This document shows positions 6,540-12,619 of a stretch of DNA of 12,619 nucleotides, in pieces. This DNA is from Pseudomonadota bacterium (GTDB lineage: Bacteria > Desulfobacterota > Anaeroferrophillalia > Anaeroferrophillales > Tharpellaceae), in assembly GCA_030641485.1 (NCBI GenBank), contig DAOWHJ010000092.1:1-12619 (forward strand), read 5' to 3'. Within the stretch, counting starts at the first letter, position 1. The number at the start of each line of letters is the position of its first letter. The position numbers and the translations under genes were made by a program. The notes beneath the pieces were generated by a model. It ran no database searches and was not told the DNA's origin. It was given only the letters and a program-made list of their open reading frames with translations.

Positions 6540-6564
6540 CTTTGCGCCTTTGCGTCTTTGCGGG
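6540..6564 (-). repeat. Right arm of 25-bp inverted repeat
   Basis: This is the exact reverse complement of 6124-6148. It lies between the argG stop (6575-6577) and the GTG start of the GxxExxY gene (6533). In a read-through transcript the two arms can pair into a 25-bp stem enclosing the whole GxxExxY gene. Confidence 0.92.
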
Positions 6565-6574
6565 AGACAAAATG

Positions 6575-7774
6575 CTAACCCAACACCGCCCGGGCTTTTA
6601 AACGCAAAGCCTGGAGCTTGATAAAACCCTCAGCATCGAATTGGTCGTAAACCATATCCTCCTCAAAGGTCGCCATTTCCGGCTGATAGAGTGAAACTTT
6701 AGATTTCCGACCTACAACAATACAATTGCCCTTGTAGAGTTTAAGTCTAACCGTGCCCGTAACATTTTCCTGGGTTTTATCAACCAGTGCCTGCAGCGCC
6801 TCACGCTCGGGTGCAAACCAGAAACCGTTGTAGACCATTCGTGCGTATTCAGGAATAAGAGAATCTCTGAGATGCATCGCATCACGATCCATAGTTAGCG
6901 ACTCAACCGCCCGTCGGCCATGATAGAGAATTGTCCCACCCGGAGTTTCATAAACCCCACGCGACTTCATTCCGACAAATCGATTCTCGACCATATCGAC
7001 CCGGCCAATACCATTAGCACCACCAAGTTCATTAAGACGTTCCAGAAGTTTTGCTGGTGAAAGTTTTTTACCATCAACCGCTATCGGATCACCTTTTTCA
7101 AACTCAATCTCACAATAAGTCGGTTTGTCCGGGGCATTTTCAGGTGATACTGAGAGCTGAAACATATCCTCGTCTGGTTCATACCAGGGGTCCTCCAGAA
7201 CTCCACCTTCAAAACTGATATGGAGGAGATTACGATCCATGCTGTAGGGTTTATCCTTTGAAACTGGAATTGGGATATTATGTTTTTTAGCGTAGTCAAT
7301 CATTTTCTCACGTGAATTAAGATCCCATTTACTCCGCCACGGCGCAATCACCTTTATTTTAGGTTCAAGGCCATAAAAGGTAAGCTCAAAACGAATCTGA
7401 TCATTACCCTTGCCGGTGGCACCATGCGCAACCGCATCAGCCCCCTCGAGTCGGGCAATTTCAATCTGACGTTTGGCAATCAGGGGCCGGGCAATTGAAG
7501 TCCCAAGCAGATAGACCCCCTCGTAAATAGCATTAGCACGAAATATTGGAAAAACAAAATCGCGGGCAAACTCTTCGGTAAGGTCATCAACATACATCTT
7601 TGAAGCTCCGGTTTTTAAGGCTTTTTCCTCAATCCCGTCAAGTTCGGCACCCTGGCCAACATCGGCCGCGAAAGCGATAACTTCGCAATTATATTCCTCT
7701 TTCAACCAGGTTAGAATAACCGAGGTATCAAGCCCTCCAGAATAAGCCAGAACAATCTTTTTAACATCGCTCAT
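6575..7774 (-). CDS. argG: Argininosuccinate synthase
   Basis: ArgG condenses citrulline and aspartate with ATP to argininosuccinate, AMP and pyrophosphate in the cytoplasm. The protein has 399 residues, normal for the family. It opens with the N-type ATP pyrophosphatase loop AYSGGLDTS at 10-18, followed by GTSIARPLIAK at 91-101 (citrulline/aspartate region) and HGATGKGNDQIRFEL at 117-131 (ATP and aspartate binding). The ATG at 7774 has a strong GAGGTGA about 5 nt upstream. It follows argF by 19 nt. Its natural product consumer, argH, is not next but lies about 3 kb downstream after lspA-lgt-maf-yggS. The repeat-bounded GxxExxY unit begins 10 nt after its stop, leaving argG intact. Confidence 0.98.
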   Translation of the reverse strand: MSDVKKIVLAYSGGLDTSVILTWLKEEYNCEVIAFAADVGQGAELDGIEEKALKTGASKMYVDDLTEEFARDFVFPIFRANAIYEGVYLLGTSIARPLIAKRQIEIARLEGADAVAHGATGKGNDQIRFELTFYGLEPKIKVIAPWRSKWDLNSREKMIDYAKKHNIPIPVSKDKPYSMDRNLLHISFEGGVLEDPWYEPDEDMFQLSVSPENAPDKPTYCEIEFEKGDPIAVDGKKLSPAKLLERLNELGGANGIGRVDMVENRFVGMKSRGVYETPGGTILYHGRRAVESLTMDRDAMHLRDSLIPEYARMVYNGFWFAPEREALQALVDKTQENVTGTVRLKLYKGNCIVVGRKSKVSLYQPEMATFEEDMVYDQFDAEGFIKLQALRLKARAVLG

Positions 7775-7793
7775 AATATCACCTCTAAATAAT

Positions 7794-8726
7794 TTAATCC
7801 GCCAGCAGAGTTACCAACAACGCTTTCTGCACATGAAGTCTATTTTCAGCCTGCGTGAAAATCAGATCCTGATAACGCTCAAAGGTCTCAGCGCTAATCT
7901 CCTCACCACGGTGGGCTGGCAAGCAGTGCAACACCAGCGGCTCAGGGGCGGCAACCGCTAAAAGTTCATCATTGATCTGAAAACCGGCAAAAACTTTACG
8001 CCGGGCTACAGCTTCATCCTCTTGACCCATGCTCGCCCAGACATCAGTATTTAGAACCCGCACGCCTTGAGCCGCAACCAACGGATCATTCACCACCGTA
8101 ACTTTGCTGCCCCCTTTTGTTGATTGCTGAGCTCGCTCCAAAAGAGTCGCATCGGGCTCGTAACCTGAAGGAGAAGCAATTCTTAGATCAAAGCCAAACT
8201 GTAACGCGGCATTGATCCAGGAGTTAGCCATATTATTACCATCTCCAATATAGGCTACTTTAAGACCGCAAAGGTTTTCTCCCAACCGTTCTTTAATTGT
8301 AAAAATATCAGTCAACAGCTGACAGGGGTGCAACAAATCGGTCAATCCATTAATTACAGGAACACTCGCATAGCGAGCCAGGGTTTCTACTTCGGCATGC
8401 TCGAAGGTCCGAATCATGATCCCATCAACATAACGGGATAAAACCCGGGCCGTATCCTCCAAAGGTTCACCACGACCCACCTGAGTATGGGTCGCGCTCA
8501 TAAATATTGCCTGACCACCAAGTTGAAACATCCCGACCTCAAATGAGACCCGGGTTCGAGTTGATGACTTCTTGAAAATCATGGCCAAACTTTTTCCGGC
8601 TAAACTCTGCGAGAATTTAGCCGGATCTTGTTTAAGTTCCGCTGCCAGATCAAGCAACCCTTCAAGCTCGTTTCGCGACCATAGGCTAAGATCTAGAAAA
8701 TCTTTTAGCTTACGATTTTCGGACAT
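7794..8726 (-). CDS. argF: Ornithine carbamoyltransferase (anabolic)
   Basis: ArgF makes citrulline from ornithine and carbamoyl phosphate, a cytoplasmic step of arginine synthesis. The 310 residues are typical. The carbamoyl-phosphate loop SSTRTRVSFE starts at 54 (STRTR 55-59); HPCQ is at 133-136, DVWASMG at 228-234 (ornithine side) and HCLPAHRGEEI at 267-277 with the catalytic-type Cys. These distinguish it from aspartate carbamoyltransferase. The ATG at 8726 overlaps the end of argD by 17 nt and has GAGGTG about 7 nt upstream, inside argD, so expression is likely coupled. It leads into argG after 19 nt. The position in an arginine biosynthetic run supports an anabolic rather than catabolic role. 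Confidence 0.98.
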   Translation of the reverse strand: MSENRKLKDFLDLSLWSRNELEGLLDLAAELKQDPAKFSQSLAGKSLAMIFKKSSTRTRVSFEVGMFQLGGQAIFMSATHTQVGRGEPLEDTARVLSRYVDGIMIRTFEHAEVETLARYASVPVINGLTDLLHPCQLLTDIFTIKERLGENLCGLKVAYIGDGNNMANSWINAALQFGFDLRIASPSGYEPDATLLERAQQSTKGGSKVTVVNDPLVAAQGVRVLNTDVWASMGQEDEAVARRKVFAGFQINDELLAVAAPEPLVLHCLPAHRGEEISAETFERYQDLIFTQAENRLHVQKALLVTLLAD

Positions 8727-9912
8727 CAGTCAACACCTCAGACAAGATCTGCAACAAAGTTTCAATCTCAGCTTTTTCAATTATCAGAGGCGGCGTAATT
8801 CGCAAGGTGTTATCACCGGCCGAACCAACTAAAAGGCGCCGCTTAAGACAAGCTTTCACGACCTCAGCAACCGGAGTCTTAAGATCAATTCCAATCATCA
8901 GGCCAAGCCCACGAATAGGGCCAACAAGGTCCGGAAACTTAACTTGCAAATCTTTCAGGCCCGCCTCCAAAAATGCCCCTTTTTCAGCTACCTGGTCAAT
9001 AATCTTCTCATCCCGCATGGTTTCTAGCACGGCCAGGGCGGCGGTTGCCGCGAGCGGGTTGCCACCAAAGGTTGTCGCATGACTGCCGGGCCCGCAATGA
9101 CACATAATCCGGTCGACAGCCAGCATTGCACCAATTGGGAAACCATTACCCAAGGCCTTGGCCGAAGTCAAAATATCCGGTATAATCGCACTATGCTGAT
9201 AAGCAAAAAGCTTTCCGGTACGACCAATTCCGGTCTGAACTTCATCTAAAATCAGTAAAACTTTACGTTCACTACAGAGTTTGCGTAGACCCTCAAAATA
9301 ACCCGGGGTCGGCAAAATCACACCACCCTCACCTTGCACCGGCTCAACCATCACCGCACAGGTCTTATCGGTAATCGCCTCAGCTACCGCATTGACATCA
9401 TCAAAAGGAACATAGTCGAAACCTTCAAGCAGGGGCTGGTAACCAGTCTTCACCTTCTGCTGGCCAGTTGCCGTCAGGGTCGCCATGGTTCGACCATGGA
9501 AAGAGCGTTGCATCGTAATGATACGCGTACTTTCCTTGCCTAAAACCGTATGCCCATAACGCCGGGCCAATTTAATCGCCGCCTCGTTCGCTTCTGCCCC
9601 AGAGTTGCAGAAAAAAACCTTCTCCGCAAATGATAATTTGCACAGAAGTTCGGCTAAACGAGCTTGCGGTTCAATGTGGTAGAGGTTCGAAACATGCAAC
9701 AATCGATTGGCCTGCTCGCTAATTGCCGCACTCACCCGAGGGTGACAGTGACCTAAGTTGCAGACCGCAATCCCGGCCAAACCATCAAGATACTCATTGC
9801 CTTCCGCATCCCAGAGCTTAACCCCATCCCCCTTAACCAGGGCCAGAGGAAACCGATTATATGTGGGGGCAATATAGTTTTCACCTAAAGCAAAAATTTC
9901 ATCCGAATTCAT
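8710..9912 (-). CDS. argD: Acetylornithine aminotransferase
   Basis: ArgD is a PLP-dependent class-III aminotransferase that interconverts N-acetylglutamate 5-semialdehyde and N2-acetylornithine with glutamate; many homologs also act on succinyldiaminopimelate in lysine synthesis. The 400 residues match the family. Visible features are NSGAEANE at 103-110 (PLP phosphate loop), SFHGRT at 137-142, EPVQGEGG at 190-197, LDEVQTGIGRTG at 222-233 with the PLP-ring Asp 223, and the Schiff-base lysine at 252 in TSAKALGNGFPIGAM. Two related enzymes, ornithine and GABA aminotransferase, share this fold, but the argF-argG context decides for argD. The ATG at 9912 has a modest GAG about 6 nt upstream. A 65-nt gap to ybaB leaves room for a promoter, though none is convincing. 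Its 3' end overlaps argF. Confidence 0.96.
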   Translation of the reverse strand: MNSDEIFALGENYIAPTYNRFPLALVKGDGVKLWDAEGNEYLDGLAGIAVCNLGHCHPRVSAAISEQANRLLHVSNLYHIEPQARLAELLCKLSFAEKVFFCNSGAEANEAAIKLARRYGHTVLGKESTRIITMQRSFHGRTMATLTATGQQKVKTGYQPLLEGFDYVPFDDVNAVAEAITDKTCAVMVEPVQGEGGVILPTPGYFEGLRKLCSERKVLLILDEVQTGIGRTGKLFAYQHSAIIPDILTSAKALGNGFPIGAMLAVDRIMCHCGPGSHATTFGGNPLAATAALAVLETMRDEKIIDQVAEKGAFLEAGLKDLQVKFPDLVGPIRGLGLMIGIDLKTPVAEVVKACLKRRLLVGSAGDNTLRITPPLIIEKAEIETLLQILSEVLTDVRKS

Positions 9913-9977
9913 TTTAAACTCAACTAGTTACCATTAATATTGAGATACTCGTAAAAAATCACGGCATGGCATCTTTA

Positions 9978-10289
9978 TTACATTCCGGGGATTTTCAAAC
10001 CACCGGTTAATTTACTCATCTCGTCAGTCATCATCGCCTGCGATTCCCGCAAAGCCTGATTAACTGCAGCCAGAACTAAGTCCTGCAACATTTCAACATC
10101 ATCAGGGTCAATAACATCAGGCTCAATATCGATCGATAAAACCTCCTGCTTGCCGGTAACCACGACCTTGACCATACCTCCACCAGCTGCAGCTTCAACC
10201 GTCCGTTTGCCAACTTCTTCCTGCATTTTGGCCATTTTGGCCTGCATCTGCTGCGCCTGCTTCATTAAATTTCCCATGCCTTTAGCCAT
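9978..10289 (-). CDS. ybaB: YbaB/EbfC nucleoid-associated protein
   Basis: YbaB/EbfC proteins are small DNA-binding dimers that coat the nucleoid and usually lie next to dnaX. This one has 103 residues. It starts MAKGMGNLMKQAQQMQAKM, the family's Gln/Met-rich N-terminal helix, then GGGMVKVVVTGKQEVLSIDI (central beta hairpin, about residues 37-56) and a C-terminal helix ending in TGGLKIPGM. The ATG at 10289 has a strong AGGAG about 6 nt upstream. It lies 81 nt downstream of dnaX. In many bacteria recR follows ybaB; here the next gene is argD, so the usual dnaX-ybaB-recR trio is broken. Confidence 0.96.
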   Translation of the reverse strand: MAKGMGNLMKQAQQMQAKMAKMQEEVGKRTVEAAAGGGMVKVVVTGKQEVLSIDIEPDVIDPDDVEMLQDLVLAAVNQALRESQAMMTDEMSKLTGGLKIPGM

Positions 10290-10370
10290 GATATTCTCCT
10301 TTTTAACATTTTATAGTTACATCAATACGGGGTAAGGGTATCCTGAAAATTAGAATTTTCTTCCTAAAAT

Positions 10371-12491
10371 CTACCGTGCTTTGATCTCGGTCACCCGGCC
10401 ACCAAAACGGTCACTGATAAAACGAACAGAGGGATCATTAAAGATCTCCTCCTTGCCCGGAACCAAACGACGCGGTGCGGTGCGGTTCGCGGCCGGAGCT
10501 ATACCGTTGTCGGCTGCCGACTGCGGCCCATGAGTCGCCGAAAGAGGCTTAAGCTCAAGGGTTGAAATATTATCAGAACCTTGAAATTTGGCCCATAGTG
10601 CTAAAATATCTGATTTTGCATTTTCGTTATCCAAAACTGCCAGGGCATGTGGCGCGACTGCAAGTCGCAAACTGCCGGTCTTAGTCAATTGTGGCTGTGA
10701 GCGCTGCAACATTGAGCCTAAACGCGCATCCCGACCTGCTAATTGAGCAACAAAAGCGGCCCACCCCGCAAGGTTTACAGATTCAGCGGTACCTTTTCCC
10801 ACAACCTCCGGTTGTGCAGTTACAGCCGCAAAACGCTCCTGGTTTCTATTGTAACCTGGATCATGAGAGCTAGCATTTCGAGTAGCACTCGGCTCTGCAA
10901 CTAATTTTTCAGGGCCAACGTCCTCCCGAACTATTTTTGTCGGTTGGGGAGCAACGGCAGTCCGCGTTGGTACCGAAGTCACCTCTGTCGGAGCGGGAAC
11001 CGGGCTATCGTATACCGGCTCACAGGCATAAAAATCATCCGGTGGTGGTGGCTCCGGCGGCATCGCCGGATACGGTGATGAAGGCCCGGCCTGCGGTGGT
11101 GGAGGCGTTGCAACTTGAACCCGTCTCGACTCCGTCGGAGTTGTAACTCGTGGTTGCGGCCGAGAAGTTTTCTGTAATGGGGTCCGACTCGAGCGGTTTT
11201 CTGCAGAGCCAACCGAACCTAATCCAATTGACGGTTCTGTTGCTGGTGTCGGTTGACGAAATTCTGCGTTCGTCGTCATTGGAGCAGCGTTACCTATTTG
11301 CTCGGTGTTTTTGGCCTTCTCCGCTTGAACAGAGGTTTCTGGTCCCGCCTTGAGGTATTGATCTATCCGCCCCATAAGCTCATCTACTGGCTTAAGGTCA
11401 CGCGCCATCCCCAACTCTATCAGTGCCATCTCCACCGCCAAGCGCGGGGTCTGCGAAGTTTTTATCTGCGCAAAGTGCTGCTGCCAAAGATCGAACAGCT
11501 GCTGCCAGTAAGGCAGACGACACTCATCTACCAAAGGTGAGAGTAGGTTAACCTCATCACTGCTTATGCCAAGCAGACCTTTAAGTTTACTCGAAAGCTT
11601 AAGAAAAAGAGCATCTCTCAAATAGAAAAGAAACTCTTCGCTGAAACGTTTTAGATCAACCCCGGCCTGTTCCAAATCGTTAACCTGACTAACGGCGCCG
11701 CCAAGCTCACCGTGCACAACATTTTCCAAGAGCGCATAACAGTGACGCGACTCAATTAGGCCTAGGGCCTGACGCAGATCAGCCACCGAAATCGTCTCGC
11801 CGGCATACGAACGAGCCTGATCAAGTAGACTCAGAGCATCACGCATACTCCCCTGAGCTTCACGCGCCAACAACTCAGTTGCACCAGAACCAAAATCAAG
11901 TTTCTCCCGCGCTCCGATTTCAACCAGTGTCGCCGCGATTACCGCTTGGGTCAAACGGCCAAAGTCAAACCGCTGGCAACGTGAAAGAATGGTCATCGGG
12001 ACTTTGTGAACGTCAGTCGTTGCCATGATGAATTTGACATGGGCCGGCGGCTCTTCCAAAGTTTTCAAAAGAGCATTAAAAGCCTCCGTCGTCAACATAT
12101 GGACTTCATCAATTATATAGATCTTAAAGGGAGAGTTCTGGGGAAGATAGGTAACATTTTCACGCAGCAGTCGAATCTCATCAATCCCGCGATTTGAAGC
12201 GCCGTCAATCTCAATCACATCGGCGGCACTCCCGGCTGTAATTGTAATACAGTTTTCACAACTGTTGCAAGGCTCTTCAGCCGGGCCGGTTTGGCAATTC
12301 AAAGCTTTAGCAAAAATTCGTGCGGCTGACGTCTTACCGACCCCCCGCGAGCCCGTAAAAAGAAATGCGTGACCAACCCGCTTAAACCGAATCGCATTCT
12401 TAAGGGTTCGCGCAATATGCTCCAACCCCTTAAGATCACTAAAAAGCTGCGGCCGCCATTTCCGCGCCAGTACCTGATATGCCTCAGTCAT
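10371..12491 (-). CDS. dnaX: DNA polymerase III subunit tau/gamma
   Basis: DnaX is the motor ATPase of the clamp loader and, through tau, links the polymerase cores and helicase at the fork. The protein has 706 residues. The AAA+ module shows Walker A GSRGVGKT at 47-54, a zinc module with Cys 66, 75, 78 and 81, Walker B IIDEVHML at 126-133, the SRC arginine-finger motif at 170-172 and sensor 2 GSMRDALSLLDQ at 214-225. Collar domain III runs to about 365. A long Pro/Thr-rich, probably disordered linker follows (about 385-570, with TPPPPQ and PPEPPPP). A compact tau C-terminal domain is at about 573-650, and the tail ends RFISDRFGGRVTEIKAR. I found no A-AAA-AAG slippery heptamer, so a gamma form made by frameshifting as in E. 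coli is not indicated. The ATG at 12491 follows the SRP RNA gene by about 50 nt. Confidence 0.97.
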   Translation of the reverse strand: MTEAYQVLARKWRPQLFSDLKGLEHIARTLKNAIRFKRVGHAFLFTGSRGVGKTSAARIFAKALNCQTGPAEEPCNSCENCITITAGSAADVIEIDGASNRGIDEIRLLRENVTYLPQNSPFKIYIIDEVHMLTTEAFNALLKTLEEPPAHVKFIMATTDVHKVPMTILSRCQRFDFGRLTQAVIAATLVEIGAREKLDFGSGATELLAREAQGSMRDALSLLDQARSYAGETISVADLRQALGLIESRHCYALLENVVHGELGGAVSQVNDLEQAGVDLKRFSEEFLFYLRDALFLKLSSKLKGLLGISSDEVNLLSPLVDECRLPYWQQLFDLWQQHFAQIKTSQTPRLAVEMALIELGMARDLKPVDELMGRIDQYLKAGPETSVQAEKAKNTEQIGNAAPMTTNAEFRQPTPATEPSIGLGSVGSAENRSSRTPLQKTSRPQPRVTTPTESRRVQVATPPPPQAGPSSPYPAMPPEPPPPDDFYACEPVYDSPVPAPTEVTSVPTRTAVAPQPTKIVREDVGPEKLVAEPSATRNASSHDPGYNRNQERFAAVTAQPEVVGKGTAESVNLAGWAAFVAQLAGRDARLGSMLQRSQPQLTKTGSLRLAVAPHALAVLDNENAKSDILALWAKFQGSDNISTLELKPLSATHGPQSAADNGIAPAANRTAPRRLVPGKEEIFNDPSVRFISDRFGGRVTEIKAR

Positions 12492-12543
12492 AAAGCACTC
12501 TTAAATTAGAACCCGACAATAAATTACCGCCTGAAACAGTTAT

Positions 12544-12619
12544 CCCCATGAGAGATAACCAGGCTACCCTGCGGCACACGGAGAGCGGTGCTGCCGCTGC
12601 TTCCTTCCGGATCTGACGG
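12544..12619 (-). ncRNA. ffs: SRP 4.5S RNA, 3' portion (5' part beyond right edge)
   Basis: Read on the minus strand from the right edge, the sequence GTCAGATCCGGAAGGAAGCA is the domain IV core of bacterial signal recognition particle RNA: the GGAA tetraloop with the Ffh-binding asymmetric loop. It is followed by GCGGCAGCACCGC..CCGTGTGCCGCAGGGTAGCCTGG, matching the layout of the 3' half of E. coli 4.5S RNA (GTGTGCCGGG..GTAGCTGG). The RNA scaffolds Ffh for co-translational membrane targeting. The 5' arm is outside the window, so length and ends cannot be fixed; the 3' end is set near 12544 where GGGG would close the long helix. There is no U-rich terminator before dnaX, so processing from a shared ffs-dnaX transcript is possible. 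Confidence 0.9.

Larger units (their letters stand above)
6124..6564. mobile_element. 441-bp unit: GxxExxY gene bounded by perfect 25-bp inverted repeats
   Basis: The outer edges are identical 25-bp sequences in opposite orientation, at 6124-6148 and 6540-6564, enclosing one gene that nearly fills the space. The right arm starts 10 nt after the argG stop and the left arm sits in the lspA reading frame, so the unit fills the argG-lspA junction exactly. No transposase is present, and I see no target-site duplication. Beyond the arms, TTTTG (6119-6123) and CAAAA (6568-6572) could extend the inverted repeat after a 3-nt offset. From memory, GxxExxY genes often lie next to GCAAAGGCGCAAAGACGC-like repeats in diverse genomes; I could not check this here. 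Mobility is inferred from the repeat frame and the damaged lspA start, not shown. Confidence 0.68.

Noticed and set aside
6114..6574. Target-site duplication around the GxxExxY unit
   Set aside because: Bases directly outside the two arms (GTTTTG and AGACAAAATG on the plus strand) share no direct repeat; they look more like an imperfect extension of the inverted repeat.
9913..9977. ArgR operator or sigma-70 promoter ahead of argD
   Set aside because: The gap contains AT-rich words (AATATTAAT) but no pair of ARG-box half-sites and no -35/-10 pair with 16-18 nt spacing that I could defend.
10345..10360. Hairpin GAAAAT/ATTTTC after dnaX as a terminator
   Set aside because: The stem is 6-7 bp of nearly pure A/T with a tiny loop and no following U-tract in the transcript; too weak to call.
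10371..12491. Programmed -1 frameshift in dnaX producing a gamma subunit
   Set aside because: I scanned for CTTTTTT on the plus strand (AAAAAAG in the mRNA) and found none; the A-runs present do not make an X-XXY-YYZ heptamer in the right frame.
1..12619. CRISPR array, tRNA gene, prophage or toxin-antitoxin module
   Set aside because: No regularly spaced repeats, cloverleaf sequence, integrase, phage genes or paired small toxin/antitoxin frames were seen.

Overview
The window is a dense bacterial chromosomal segment with every gene on the minus strand, so transcription runs from the right edge to the left edge. No stretch over 300 bases lacks a gene. The gene set is Gram-negative: lipoprotein maturation (lgt, lspA), a lipoprotein with an LptM/LppL-like N-terminus just upstream of lysA, and SRP RNA-dnaX-ybaB. 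The argD-argF-argG...argH-lipoprotein-lysA order, the Cys-rich Lgt signature and moderately AT-rich base composition (judged by eye) fit the former Deltaproteobacteria best, perhaps the Geobacter/Desulfuromonas/Pelobacter side. That placement is inference from remembered gene order.

Layout in transcription order (right to left). The 3' part of the 4.5S/SRP RNA gene (ffs) reaches the right edge and is followed by dnaX (DNA polymerase III tau/gamma) and ybaB (nucleoid-associated protein). Next come argD, argF and argG (arginine biosynthesis). A 441-bp unit follows, consisting of a GxxExxY-family PD-(D/E)XK-like gene framed by a perfect 25-bp inverted repeat. Then lspA, lgt, maf and yggS; argH, the last arginine gene; an FN3-type lipoprotein; a short gap with two hairpins; and lysA, cut by the left edge.

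How the genes work together. argD, argF, argG and argH cover four late steps from N-acetylglutamate semialdehyde to arginine. lspA and lgt carry out two steps of lipoprotein maturation and sit in the same tight run as a predicted lipoprotein. lysA makes lysine from meso-diaminopimelate. Gaps from argD to argH are tiny or negative (4-nt overlaps at maf/yggS and yggS/argH, 17 nt at argD/argF), which suggests long polycistronic messages. I found no promoter or ArgR operator I could defend.

The most notable feature is the GxxExxY unit. One arm begins 10 nt after the argG stop. The other arm lies inside the lspA reading frame, so the first roughly 16 LspA residues are encoded by the inserted unit. 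This looks like a small mobile or domesticated unit that replaced the start of an essential membrane protease gene and now supplies its start codon. The repeat is built from three 8-base units and has no stop codon in any of six frames, which would help it settle at gene edges.
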